This document shows positions 12,109-26,200 of a stretch of DNA of 64,000 bases, piece by piece. Source of the DNA: Vanilla planifolia (Eukaryota > Streptophyta > Magnoliopsida > Asparagales > Orchidaceae). The notes below the pieces were generated by a model. The model was given only the letters and a program-made list of their open reading frames with translations. It made no database searches and had not been told where the DNA came from. Position numbers and translations under genes: made by a program. The stretch spans positions 7,749,527-7,813,526 of the forward strand of contig CM043870.1 in assembly GCA_023846275.1 (NCBI GenBank). Reading direction: 5' to 3'. The number at the start of each line of letters is the position of its first letter. Position 1 is the stretch's first letter.

Positions 12109-12960
12109 TGTTCTTGTATTATTGGAACAAGAATAAGAACAATATTCCCTATAAATAAGATGTGTCTATATTATTAAAGCAAGTACAATATAAATAACTA
12201 CACAGAATCAAGAATAACTAATAATTAAAAACTGGAAAAATACTAAAGAAGAGGCCTTAAAAACCAATGTTGCACTCACCCTTTAGCAGACACAAGTCAC
12301 CTTAATCAAGATGTACAAGTCGGATACAACTCTTCAGAGACATACCAAGTCAAACGATATACAATCAACTAAAACTACCTAGCTATAACAAAGTAAAAGA
12401 TACTATAAAAAAAAATCATCTAAACATTTTCATCTCAATTATTAACTTTATCCTTTATACATTTTGATTCATTTTCCATAAAGGAGAAATTTTTATGTCT
12501 CGCCTAATCTAATCTACAATAATTAAACAGAAATTAGATTGTATTATTAAATAACTTGACTTACTAGTCGAACGGATTCCCAAGAAGATCAATGCCACTA
12601 GCAAAACCAGCTCGTGACGACGGTGTTCTACGCTTGCAATGACAACCCAACTGTCAGTGGCAAAGCGGCCATTGTTAGCAGTGGTGGTGGTGGCTAAGAG
12701 AAACACACCAAAGGTTTCAAGAATAGGAAGGAGAGGTAAACTGGGAGACTGCCATGACGAGGAAGGGAGGGTTGGCAGCGCGGATCTCTCGAGATCCGGC
12801 TAGGGTTTCAATTGAAGGGAGGACAGAGGGAAGAAATAGGGGCGGTCATATCGGCGAATATACAGAGAAGAGATCGGCCTCGGCGACGGAAGGAGAAGGT
12901 CTTATTCCGGCGACAGTAGAGATGGAAAGCAAGCTGTGAAATATGTTGGAGACGATCGAG
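12109..12960 (-). promoter_or_regulatory. 5' leader and UTR intron of the mutase gene, with three short uORFs
   Basis: A GC-richer island (about 12570-12960) lies directly upstream of the mutase gene. On the minus strand it contains GAAACCCTAG, typical of plant leaders, and ends at a GTAAGT donor (12564-12559). A matching acceptor (...GAACAG) lies near 12110, just before the ATG, so a 5' UTR intron of about 455 bp is likely. The leader holds three ATG-initiated frames: 12849-12808, 12755-12717 and 12672-12628 (13, 12 and 14 residues). The transcription start is not known, so how many of these are transcribed is uncertain. Confidence 0.55.
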
Positions 12961-12989
12961 GAAGACAACCGACCGACTTACCGTATAAA

Positions 12990-15900
12990 TGGCATGTGAT
13001 GAAAAAAAAAAATATTCTTAAAAATTAATATAATTTTTGTTTTTTCAATTTTTTTTCGATGACGACATATATTGAACAAATAAAATATTATTTTTTAATT
13101 ATTTAATTTATGTAAACTTGAATTAGTTTATAAAAACGCAACATCCGTGTAGAATTTTTTTTTTGGTAAAATAAATAAAGTTTTTTAGGCAAGCTTAACA
13201 CATTATCATTTAATATCTTAATTATGTTAATGTATCGTATGTGCATTTGGTTTTCCTAAATTCAATTTAAATTTATTATATATTTTTCAAATTATACACA
13301 AAACAATTGTTTATATTAAATATAAGTATATTTTTCAAATTATACACAAAACAATTATTAATTATATTATAAAATATCAACAACACTATTTATAACATAA
13401 AAAAATGAATATTATATACGAAATTCTTTTGGAATATTTACTAATTTAACAAAACATGCTTAGTTTTATGGATTTATATTTGTTTATAAAAAAATATAAT
13501 TCAATTTTGTTTGCATGTTCATTTGTGATACCCAAAATTCTTGATTTGACTTTTAATCAAACTTTCAATTCAATAAAAATAAAATACTTTATGAAAATAA
13601 CAGTTTTAAATAAAAATGTCATATTGATTGTTGTATTTTGTAGGATCACAAAATATTAAAACAATATAGATTTTGAAAAGGATCAAATTTATGGAGTTTG
13701 ATAGTTATGATTTTATTTAGACTATCAATAATTAGATTAATGAAAATATTTTGGAACATGATTGTATAATAAAATATATTTTTTTTAAAATTATTCAAAG
13801 TATTAAATGATATAAAAAATTAAGATTTGTATATATGAAAATGAAGTGTTTAGAAAAGTAAAATATTTTAAATAATTTTTAAAGTAATTTAGAATAAAAA
13901 ATGTTGAAACTTCAAGAAAAGAAAAGTTCTATGATAATTTTGGTATTCTTTCTTAAGATTAATAAAAAAGAGAAAGTTGTGAAAATAAGAAAAGAAAATC
14001 AATGTGAGAGATAGAGAGTTCTACAAGAGTGTGTGGGGGAAAGAGAAAGGAGGAATAAAAGGAGAAGCCAACTCTGGGTGGTACTATTGTTGACGATGAT
14101 GAGTTGCTATAATGGGGCATGAAGTTGAAGAGAGAAGGTAGAAGCAAGAGAGTGAGAGAGAGAGAGAGAGAAAGAGAGAACATCTCTTATGTCACCATTG
14201 TCATTGTTGTTATCATTGTTATAATTGTTGTTGCCTCAATCATTAACACTAACAACTCTTATGGGAGATTGCAAATTTAGTTGATAAGGATGGGCCATCG
14301 AGGAGGAGAGTCGCATGTGATGTTCACAAGGAAAGAGAGGTAATAATATATTAGTTAATAATACTATTAATCATATATTAATATTAAAACCAAAATAATC
14401 TTCGACTTGATAACCTGAATCGACCCACTAGATGAGTAGCCTAATTGGTAACCCATACGACTTGAATTGAACACAATGTCACCCCTAATATTTGAGTAAA
14501 CTAAAATTTACCCACACTCAACTCTACTCTTGGACCTAAACTGTATCCTATATCACCTCAAAGCTCATAACCCTCTTGATGACCCATTAACTCAAGAAAC
14601 CCAATTTTTAATAAACTAAACCAATAAGCATAACCTAAGCCTAACCCTAAAAGCATCAACCGAGTGACTTAACCATGACTCATTGAGTTAATTCAGCCAA
14701 GCCCAAACTAAGTTAGCTAAGTCAAAATTGATCTAGAGGAAGCTAGACAGATTGAGTACAACTTTGATACATTGAGTCCACATTGAGTCAGACTAAACCC
14801 AAATTTGAGTTTGAACTAGGCTAAGCAAGCAATGATTAAGTCTAAATTAATCAAGATTGAACTTAAACTAGTTTAAAATGAATAAAATCAAGCTAAATTC
14901 AAACAAGATTTAAATTAGTTTATTTAAAAGTGTTTGAAAATACTTTTAAATATCTTTTAAGATAAAATAACCAATTGTTTTTTAAAAAATGTGAGAGATA
15001 AAAAAGAATACTTTGAAAAATAAAGACACTTATTTTAAGCCAAAATCTTTTAGACTTTTTTTTTAGTAAAAATTAACTTTTAAATATTTTTTAAAAACTA
15101 ATTTGCGATCAATCCTTCAAAAAATGATGAGATTAAGACAAATACTTAACATAATAAGATGCTAAGCATAATAAATAGTATTTTTTTTATAAAATTTAAT
15201 AAAAGTAATGATAACTATTGTCCTATCCCACTTGTATAAATTTACTCATTTCTAAACAAAAATAATCATTATCAAATTAATTAGAGCAATGATGCAAAAA
15301 ATGAGGACAAAAACTAACCCTCAATTAAAGAATAATGATACTATTTTTAATTCCCAATTTATTCATTTTTTTCTAAACAATTAACCTTATTATCTTATCA
15401 ATTCACAAAATTTATAATATTAGCAGTGTATAAATTTCATTTATACAAGTTTTTCAAAATATCTATATATTGTAAAACCCTACAAATATATATCACCTTA
15501 AGAGTTTTGATGACTAACTATTCATCTTTATTATCACTTTAATCCATCCCTCATTATGTGTTATTAGTACTCCTTATAATGTAAAAAAATAATCAATGAG
15601 CATAAATTTTAGCAAATAAATTTGATTTTAATAAAAAATATTTAAATGTGAATAAAAGTAAGAAAGAACATTGAATAAGATTGAGCGAAACAATGTCAAG
15701 GCATCATTCTTCTTTTTTAACGTCTTTTCTATATATTCATCTTTTTGTTATTTGGGTTTTATTTTATTCAATATTATTATCTTTTATTTTTCATTTTTAT
15801 TTGACATTTTCTCAACATATAGATATCTATTAATAGGAATATCATAACTAACATGTTTTTAAGCATATCATAGTTATCTAAAAATCATACCATATTATAT

Positions 15901-17187
15901 TATATGCACACATAATCCTTGTGTGTTAGTAATAATAGTCTCAATACTATTATAGTACATCAACTTCACTTAAAGTATGAGTAATTTCTCCTTTTAAGGA
16001 GCTAAAAAATAAAAGAAAAGGTGACTTGCCTTCATCTTGCTACAATGTTTGACTACCATGTCAACAACTACGAAGTTAATCAAGATGTTCTCAAATAACT
16101 AAAGGCCCGCTTGCTCCATTATTGTACCGCTACCTTTTAATAATTTTTTTTAAAAAATTAGTTAGTTAACTTGAGTTAAATAAAATTAATACTTAAAATA
16201 TTATCTTGAAAACATAATTTAGAATGTTAAAACAATTACTTTTAAATTTATGAATTTTAAATATATATTAATTTAATCTTTAAATTATCCTCAATCAAAA
16301 GATTATCATCAGTATTCTCAATTATAAAAACGTATCACTTGATAGAAAGTAGACATATAATCAATTCACTTATAAAATATAGACAATTTGTAAGTAATAA
16401 TGTTTTTGATATATTTTTTTTTTTAATAAATTAGACAAAAAATGTAAAAGTTCATCACATTGATTTGATATTTCTTGTCTATATATTTTGTAAAACAATA
16501 TCAAAAATATAAATATTTCATAATACAACATTTCTTATAATCTATACTAAAAGAAACACATGTCAAAATCTTTTTAATTTCACATGCATTTGTTGTTATC
16601 ATAAATCATAAATTTGTTGCATTTTAAATTCATATGATATTAATTTATTTATATTCATATATTGTTCACATACGTTTCCATGACATTGAGAGATAATATA
16701 TTAGACATAAGATTATTTGAAAGATATAAGATGCATAACATTCTAATCATAATTGTTCATCTAAGTATAATTATTTAAAAATAAGAGAAAATATATGATT
16801 ATTTTAACAAAAGTTAATTTATTATTGATAATATTAATATCATAAAAATATAAACTTATTGACATCAATAATTCTAAAATTGACAAAATCATCCATAATT
16901 TAAAAAATGATAATAATAGGCTTGAATTGATACTACTCTCGTTATATTTTTTTTAATTAAGAATTAAGGAGTAGCTTATTGGGAATATTCTGAAATGTAC
17001 TTTATTTACTAAATGTATTATAATAACATCTGTTTTATTAAAAATGGATTTGAATGTTTTATTTTAAAAATTTAATAAAGAGCTTGTTTGCTGACATTAT
17101 CCGTCTCTCTAATTCAATATTTAATTATTTAATTTTTCCGTCTGTATCGGTAATTTTGAAGCTGTAGTCATTTTTTGTGCACGTCGC
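12990..17187. other. AT-rich intergenic region between the divergent mutase and CNOT9 genes
   Basis: Very AT-rich sequence with many short A/T runs and no supported exon. A GA-rich tract (about 14150-14180) sits in it. Promoters of both flanking genes should lie at the two ends, but no clear TATA box could be assigned to either. Confidence 0.5.
14150..14180. repeat. (GA)n microsatellite
   Basis: A near-perfect GA repeat. On the opposite strand it produces a spurious Ser/Leu-rich reading frame (14183-13959). Confidence 0.85.
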
Positions 17188-17280
17188 ATGCGAGGAAGGC
17201 GAGCCAACGTTTCGGTGAGAGAAAACCCAAGCAGCGGAAAAGAATCTTCCCCATCCGGGTCAGGAATCGACGTTCCATGA
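17188..17280 (+). CDS. Upstream ORF of CNOT9 (30 codons)
   Basis: An ATG at 17188 opens a 30-residue frame in a GC-richer leader (starts MRGRRANVSV, ends SGIDVP). Its TGA occupies 17278-17280, overlapping the CNOT9 ATG at 17277-17279 as ATGA. It is out of frame with CNOT9. It matters only if transcription starts upstream of 17188. The overlap geometry would allow termination-coupled reinitiation. Confidence 0.45.
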   Translation: MRGRRANVSVRENPSSGKESSPSGSGIDVP

Positions 17281-20200
17281 TGAACATATCGTCGACTCCT
17301 ACGCTTCCCGGCAGCGGAAGCGGAATGGACCGTAAGATCGAGCAGCTTGTGGTCGACATTTGCGACCCCGAGTTGCGTGAGAACGCGCTCCTCGATCTCT
17401 CCAAGGTTTGTGGTTCTTCCCGTTTCCAGCATGCTTATGATCTGTATGATTGGATAAAATCTTTTTGTATTCCTGGTTCTCTAAATACGATTCGAGATGC
17501 TTGGCAACTTTGTTGGTGTAGAGAAGGAAGAAGCCAAGTTACTAAGGTTTAAAAATCGTATTATCTGTACCTACATTATTGAATGTCCTTGGAAATTCAG
17601 CTGATAGGTCTATGATTTTTTTTTTCCTTCAAGGATAACAATGGGGAAGGAAAATCATGGTCCCTTGAGTTGTGCTGAGTTGTTTTATCAACAATAATGG
17701 AAAACTATATCAACAATGATGGTGACTGCAGACTAATATGCTCTAAGAAATAGAAAATGAAGAGTAACAAAAGAGAAAAAATAGGGAGGCCTTAGAGCAT
17801 TCCCACAATGGGATTATAAACTTCTAACTAATAAAAATAAAGCATGGGGGGCTGAAAGGCTTTTTTAGTGCCTGGGAATCATCAAGGTTATCCAATGTTA
17901 AGAGGGTTAAGCTAATTTAATGGTTATCAAATATTCCATTACAAGCAAGTCAATGATGAGTTGAGCACAAATTATCTTAAAGTGATCACCAGGAGCTGTT
18001 TGAAGACATAAAATTTAAACTGGGCATGTGATGTATCGAATGTTAAGAGCTCCACGAGCATGTAATTCTTGAACAGAATAATTTTCACTTTGCATATGAT
18101 GTGTTTGTGCATATATGATGGGGCTGACGACTATATGAAATTCAAATTTGTTATCATAAAATCATAGCTGCTAGCCTTGATGATGATACCAATTTCATAA
18201 ATTAGATAAAATAACTAATAAAGTGTGAAAATATCAATATTGAGTGCATGGATTTTTTAGTGGTGGAATGGGAAATTAGAGTTTGTTTTTTTGGCAAACT
18301 CTAAAAGTAAAATAGAGCCAAAGAAGATAGAAGTACTATTCATAGATTTATGATCATCTAATTTCTTTTCCAATTCTAATCATGGAATGCAACTAAGGTG
18401 GAATTTGAAGACAATGAGAATTTTAGACCATGCTTGAGGATTTCCTAGGAAAAGTGAAATTTATGCTTAATTTTATGTAAATGTATCACAAATAGTGCAT
18501 TGAGATAATGCCATAGTTAACTAACAAAAACGAAGATATTAGGCTCGCTAAAATGAGATATTGCAAGGCATTAGCCATAGTATAAAAAGTAGTTCTATCT
18601 AACAAGTTCATGATCATGTAGAGAAAGTTAAGCTCTAATTTTAAACTAGAGTTGAATGCAATCTACAAAATTGTGTGCTATAATGATACAAAGGTTCATG
18701 GAATATCGAAATCAAGCAATAAAGCAGTAGAGGCAAATGTTTCTTCCATTCCTAGGAAAAAAATGACTTTTCAAATCTTTGAAAGTAGATTGGTGGAAAA
18801 GAGTGAATGAAATAAAGAAATACAATTTTGTCATTATTAATGACTATTAAATCATTGACATAAACTACAGCAAATATAGAAAAATTAGAGCTGTGTTTAG
18901 TAAACAACAAGCAATTAGAGAGATTATCGAGGAAGTTAGGTTTTATAAATTTGAAATGAAGTCATTGATATGAATCATATAGAGCTTGTTGGACACCATA
19001 AATAGCTTTATTTGAAGATAGGCTTGATTAGGCTGACTCTGGTTCACAAATCATATAGTTATTACACATATATAATTTTGTGAAGATTTCTTGAAGAAAT
19101 GCATTAGTAACACGTGGTTGTCACACCATCGTATGGAAATAGTCAAAAGCAATATCATTGTTTTAATAATTGATAAAGGTATAATTATAATGAAAGTTTT
19201 ATTGATGATAGTCTTATGCTATCAAACACACTTTGTAGTGCTCAATAAAGGCATTTACTTTCCTTTTATTAACTTTATTAACCCGAAAATTTGTTATAAT
19301 GTTGATATGGGCAATTTGTGTGTTTGAACCCATGTATTATTATCCATGTGAGATTCTTTCATCATGCATAGCTTTACTTGATGAGGATGTATACCAGGGT
19401 TTCTAGAAGTGCTTGTTTTTTAAGTATTTGTAGATCATGAAAAATAGAGAAAAGAACCTTTGGGGGAAGGTGGATTGTGATCTCTTGAACGGTTGATATT
19501 AAAACTTAGTGACTAGTGTATGAATGAGACTTTGTAAAACAATTGCATAATGCTACAATGAAGTTAAATTTTGGTTATTAGTAGTATGATTTGATTCATG
19601 GGTGAAGGTGCAAAAGGAAGATGCATTAGAAGTTGTAGTTTTGTAAGTAGCATTATATCATTATTTTTTGAGAAAAAATGAAGAGAATTTCAAGATTCAA
19701 TTTTATAAAATAATGTAGAATATGAAATTTATTGGATCAATATTTGAATGTAAAATTATGATTATTAAATGTGATGTGGCAAAATATAGAGTTGACATGT
19801 GGTTAGCTCTAAGCAATGATAGCCCTTGTGAGAAGTATCATAACCTAAACAATTAGAAGGAAAGGATTGGGCATGGGTTTGTGAGTTTGGTATTCTGATA
19901 AAAGAGGGAAACATAAGCAAGCTTGTAATGAAATAAAGGTTTGTAATATAATTTATTGGACAAGTAGTATAAGGATGTCAATTAATTAAGTTGAGTTGGT
20001 AAAAGCTTCAAATTAGTATGTTTGTGGGGGACATGATTGTAAAAAATGGTTTCCACCTAATTGTGGTATATGTTTATACTAATATTGTAACAACCTTAAA
20101 GTGTGGATAATTATTTAACTAATATTTTAAGGATTTTAAATTTATGAAATGTTTAAATGAAAGAAAAATCATGAATTTACGGTTGATCAAAGTTCTTATA

Positions 20201-23200
20201 AGGAGGAAGGATTTGTAGCATCTCAAATGTGATAAAATGAAGTTTATTAATTATTTTAAATTATTTGGAATTTTTTGAGATTTTTAAAATGTTTTAAGAA
20301 TTTATTTAATTTCCACTAATAATCATATATTGTTAAAATGAAATACGATACCTCAAAGGAAGAGTTTAATTAAAAAACTTAGTATATAAACCATTTGGAA
20401 TTCAATGACATCAAGTTTGTTGAAATTAGAGTTTTCTAAGTGATAAAAACAAAAATCGGAGATTTTTAAAATTTAATAATCGATTAATTTATAATTTTAT
20501 AGAAGTCTCACAAATTATTAAAAATATCAAATGAATATGAAAAATAATGAAATTTAATTGAGATATATAGTTTAATAAATATTTACTTAAATAATTTTTT
20601 TTTGATATGAAAAGGATGTGCAATTATCACAAAATTAAAAGTCAAAAAGAATTTAAGAAAAATAATAAAATAAATATTATAATGTTTTTAGGTTTGAAAA
20701 TTTATCAATACTAAATGATGCTGGAAAAATGTGAAAATTGGCCAACGGGTAGAAATTATTGAGAGAATTATGTGAATATGGTTGACGAATTTTTGAAAAA
20801 TTAATTGATAGAAAATTGCTAGGAATATGTGAATTTTTATAGTTCTAAGTAAAACTTAATTTAGATTAGTTATTTAAAATCCTAAAGTTTAAATGGCAAA
20901 AGAACTAACTAAACGGTTAACAAGCAATGTAGCATTTGTGAGAAGTATTATAATGTAAACAATCACAAGGAGAGGATTGGGCATGAGCTTGTGAGTTTTT
21001 ATTGTGACGAAAGAGGAATATATAAGCAAGATTGTAACAAAATTAAATTTTGTAATGTAATTTGTTGGACAAGATGATAGGATGACAATTACTCAAGGAA
21101 ACTGCAGTGGTAAAAGCTTCAAATCAGTATGTTTGTAAGAGATATGATTGTACAAAAAGGCTTCCACTTAATTGTGCTATATGTCTATGCTAGTGCTCTA
21201 GTGTTCCATTTTGCTTTATAGTAAATGGAGAATAGAAACAATTAGAAATTCCATATTTCTAATTGAAATTTTGGGAATATATTACTAGCAAAATTCATCA
21301 TTGACACCATATCAAACTAGTAATTTTGTATGGAAAAGCCTTCTGAACTATTAAGTTTAACTAAATAATAATATCAAAAACTGACTTGCAAGAGGATTAA
21401 AGTCATCTACAATGCATATTATCATTAACTTTAGACACATTACTCCAAAATTGGAAAAACAATCGACTTACATCATAGATCAATATGTGGAATTTTGATT
21501 GGGTAAACTGCTGTATATGAAATTTAACCAAGTATAGTTCAAATGCCTTACCTCGTGGACTCACGTGACAAAAAAGTGAGCAAGGTGCACAGTGGAATAG
21601 AAGAAGGTATAATTGAAAAATTGAAGGCGATAGATGTTTGAAATGGCATGCCAAACTATAGCTGAAGTTTGAGCTCTAGTATTGGTGGTTGGGTCATGAA
21701 GAATAAGATGGACTTAAACAATGTACTCAGCTTTTGGAAGAGAGGAAAAGGATTTATATTAAATGTTTAACCAATAAAGTGCATATGTATGGAAACAAGG
21801 GTGTGATTATGCTGAGTAGTAATCTAGAATATCTGATGTTAGGAGGTCTGGGCTAATTTAGTGGCTTATTATGTAATAGAAATTGCTTATTTAGATGTCA
21901 TACCATTCTTTGTTTGGTAACTGGCCTTGCCTTTGCAACAATGGTGTTTTGAATTTTTTTTTTAATATATTCTCGAAAGTTCTTTGGGACAACCATGGTG
22001 CAACACTGCATTTTGAATTTTGAACCATTGAAACCAAAAAAGTCCACATTAATTGAAGTAAACATGCTCTATTTTGTTTAATTAAATTCTGTTTTATTTT
22101 TCTATTTTCACTGCATGTTAAACAAGGTTGTTTCCTTCAAATGCTCATCCATTAGGGAGGATTTTACTTTGATAAACAATGGTTCCATTTCTCAAATTTT
22201 TTATGTTATACCTTGGAGAAGGGTAAATATGCTTACTTGTCGTAGCAAGACATTTATCCTGTTGGACTTTGTGAACAGGCATTATGTGTTATACTGCTTG
22301 ACCTTCTTTGGCATTATTGATTTCCTCATCCATCATTTCTCAATGGAATATGACATTTTTTGTTTACATTATAGGGTACAGAAAAGAGAAGCCTACTCTA
22401 ATTTAATTTTTTCCAGACACGACATTCATGCTTTATCATCTTTAGTTAGCTTGGTATTGACTTTAGGCAAAAATGTATCTGTGCATCCTAAAGAAATTCG
22501 TTTTTACTCATCCATGGACTACATTTATAGGATACAAGCTAGATTTTGTTTAAACAAAAGCTATCCTTGCTCGTAGAGTGGAATTGATCTCTTTTTTTGT
22601 AAGGTTAATGCCTGTTGAAAGTTTTAGATCTTATTATATTCATATGGACGTATAAATTTCAAGTGCATCAGGCTTGATTGGATAATTAGTTTTCCTATAA
22701 TCTCATTTTAATTTATAGGCCTTCTGTGTTACTGCAGAAAAGAGAGATATTTCAAGGTCTAGCTCCTTTATTATGGAATTCCTTCGGCACAATTGCAGCA
22801 TTATTGCAGGTCTCTGTTGATCCTATATTCTTTGATTAATTTAAATTGGGAACTTTAATCAAATAAAAAAGGCTTCTTGTATATTTGGTGAACATTTGAT
22901 CGTTTTTTCTAGCATGCTTCTCTTGCCTTATCACTCATTCTAGTTAAACTTAATTCTTGTGCTGGTAAAGTCTCTTCATTTATGTAATTCTAGTTGAATG
23001 TCAACACAGCATTTGTTCTTAATTTGACTAAAAAATGTTTCCTAGCTGCCTTGGATTTGAATTGGCTATCATGTCAAGCAACTTGATCTGAAATTTATTG
23101 ACAAGAACAGTATGAGGCCATCGAGGCAAAGATGACATTTTTGTTTTATATTGATTGTGAACTGTAAAATTTGTATTTTTTAAAGCTTAAGGTATAATTT

Positions 23201-26200
23201 GTTTGATTTTCTACATTGCCATTGATTGACAGTTGGCATCTGCTATTATTACTGCTTTGATTTATCATGTAGAAGATAACAAACAAGTACAGATTATGTT
23301 AGTATAATATGTAAAAGAAGACCTTTTCCTTATGCGTTGCATTTCTTAATGGTTTAGAAGCACTTAGGCGAGCGTCCTTTCTCCAAGACTTCCTTTTTTG
23401 GGAAAAATCTTAGCCAACAAAGTCTTTTTTTTTTGACCTGTTGTACTCAAATTACATTACATCTCCAGCCATTTTGGCTAGAAATATATTGATCATTTTT
23501 AAAAAATGAGTTGGATGCATTGAAGCTGAGGTGTGTTTTGCAGATTATGGAATTTTGTGCTATATTGATATAAACTATGAGAATTGACATTCAGAATGTT
23601 TATTTAACATCAAGAGTTAAACTGCTTTGGACATGCTTTTATTAATGCCTTCACCCCTCTCAAATTCCAGGCAATGCCCCCGACAAATGTCTCCTGTCCA
23701 CTCACAATGCTAGAGAATAATTCAGCACAAAACTGGACTCCGAGTTTTCAATTTCTTAAAATGCATGCTAATGGACATTGATTTGCTTTCTCTCTCCTCC
23801 CTTTATGTTACCCTTGGCATGTCTTATTGAAATTGATGTAAGTTGACTAAGATGTGATTGATGTAGCTATTGATAGTGAGCTTACTGCTGTTCACTTATA
23901 AGCCAACACTTGCATTTACATTAGAAAATTTTCACTATTTGGAGATGCATCCATTAAGAAACGTGGAAGAATGAATATGGAAACAAGTCAAAGCATGCAC
24001 AAATTATTGGTCTCATTCTATTAAAATAGCCACTTTGTCAACATGCAGCAAACGACAATTTTGGACAGTGCCATTTTTTTGTAGAAATGTTTATGTTCTG
24101 TGATCAGTTAGTGTGCGTGTGTCTGTGCATCTGCATAGTTACAGGTTGTTAGATAAGCCTTTTACTAAGTGAAACAATCTAATGCATATTTTCGTGCCAC
24201 TGTTGCAATTGAAATGTCAATATCAAGTTCATTTTTGCTGAACTTTGTAATGCTTGGCACAAGCATTATGCATCATTGTGTGTGTGTGTGCACATGTTTA
24301 CCTGTATCATACATGTCATAATGTGTGTTTGTGCAAACTTAAGTGGTAGGCATCTAACTCATATAGACTTTGCCTACTGTTTTGTTGAAACATTGCTTGT
24401 ATAACTTCCATAGTCTGACTCAAATTTTCCTCCTGTCAAATTACCTTCAGGAAATTGTTTCGATATATCCATTTCTTTCTCCTCCAACTCTCTCGCCAGG
24501 TGCATCGAATCGAGTTTGTAATGCACTTGCTCTTCTTCAGGTCACAGTTTCTATCTCTGATTGTTTCACAACAATGTTTTCAATTATTTGAACTTACTTG
24601 AGTTGGCTTTGACATGTTTTTCTCTAAATTTTGTATTAGTATACGAGTTGGGATTTCATGAATTTTTGATACATTTTGTGTACTTGATTTCTCTTTTATT
24701 GTCTATTATTACTAATTCAGTATATATTTTATTTTATTCTTCATGCTTAATGTTAGTGATGATGGTTTTTTTTTTCTAATGCATTGTTTGAAAAAAACGC
24801 AATATAGATGTGGACTTGCTTATTTATTTTCCTTGATAATACAATGTCTTCTTTTCTGTATGCTTTTGTTGCTTGTAAGATTTTGTGTAATGTTTTATTA
24901 AGGAAACTTTAGTTTGGGAGTGACAAAATGAATTCCTGGTCTCAAACAATCTTGGGTGAAGTGTAATCTTATTACTTCTCACAGTTCTCTTGATGATGCT
25001 AATGGAAATTTGATTTTTTTGATGAAGGTGATTATGGCTTCTATGGCAATTTGTGGGAGAAATACTTATTTAACTTGTGAACCAATGTTATGAAATGTTA
25101 TTCTACATGGACAAATTAAACAAGTAAACAAGTTGCGTTTTCTGGTAGGACAGGATTGATTAAAAGGAAAAATTTTGACTTCTCATGCAATTCTTTTTCT
25201 TATTATGAAAATTTTTACAAATGACATTTGTTCAAGTTTTTGGATAATTGAATTTATATTGATGTTAGTGTCATCTTAAATTTGTTATTCAGTCATACAC
25301 TAAGAGATGTAAGGTACCAAAATATAAGGATTAGTTGTTGATAGGTCCCTCAATGGTATTTTTTTCAGTTTTTGGATAATTATATTTATATTGTCATTGA
25401 TGTCACCTTAAACTTGTTATTTAAATATACACAGATATTGCCAAAGAAATAAGGGTTAGTTATTGAGAGATCCCTTATGTTTTTTTAATTGTGCAAAGAA
25501 ATCGTTCAATAAAGACATGTTCTTATAATTTTGTAAATATAGTAATTAGTGCATTAATTATTTTTCTGTTTTTAAATTATCCTTCAAAAATAGTAATATA
25601 AACATTTATTTTGTTTAATCATACAAGTAGGTCAATAGTTTAGGGGCAAAATAGTCTAGGATCTAGTTGTTATATTTACGAAACTATTGGGATGTAGCTG
25701 ACTATTATTGAATATTAAGGGACCTACTTGCATTGAGAGGAAAAAATAAGGGATCTATCTGTAGTTAGCCCTAAAATAAGTTCAAATCATGAATATGTAC
25801 CTTATGTTTTGGCATAATTTCAATTATGCCAAGTTTCAAAAAACGTCTTATAGATCTGTAAGTTCACAAAAGTTATAACTAGGCCTTTATCCTTTTTTTA
25901 TGAACTACCCTTCAAAATACCTTAGAGTTCCTATACTTTGTATAATTATGCAATTAGGCTACCTTATAAAAGAATAGTTTAGAGTAGAAAATGACTTTTG
26001 GATGAAATTGCAGATTTTAAGAAATTTTTACTTGCCTTGCTATTTTTGCAACTTGAGGGACAAACTTGAGAATTGGAGTTAACATGATGGACCTATGGAT
26101 AAGGATGTAATGACATGATGCTCTAGGTTCAAAAGGCCAAATCCGTGGGGAACATAGACCTTCAAGACATTTAGAATTTTCACATAATATAACTCTTTGA

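Noticed and set aside
12754..12939. 61-codon plus-strand frame in the GC-rich island
   Set aside because: It is antisense to the mutase gene leader. The GC-rich composition explains the open frame, and no family is recognised.
13959..14183. Ser/Leu-rich 74-codon minus-strand frame
   Set aside because: It is a translation of the GA microsatellite and its flanks.
17175..17276. In-frame N-terminal extension of CNOT9
   Set aside because: The frame is open upstream but has no ATG before 17277 (it would start at TTG). Family alignment supports starting at 17277.
22115..22576. 153-codon open frame on + inside CNOT9 intron 1
   Set aside because: It resembles no family, lies just before exon 2 in ordinary intron sequence, and has no codon bias or splice support. 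It is probably chance.
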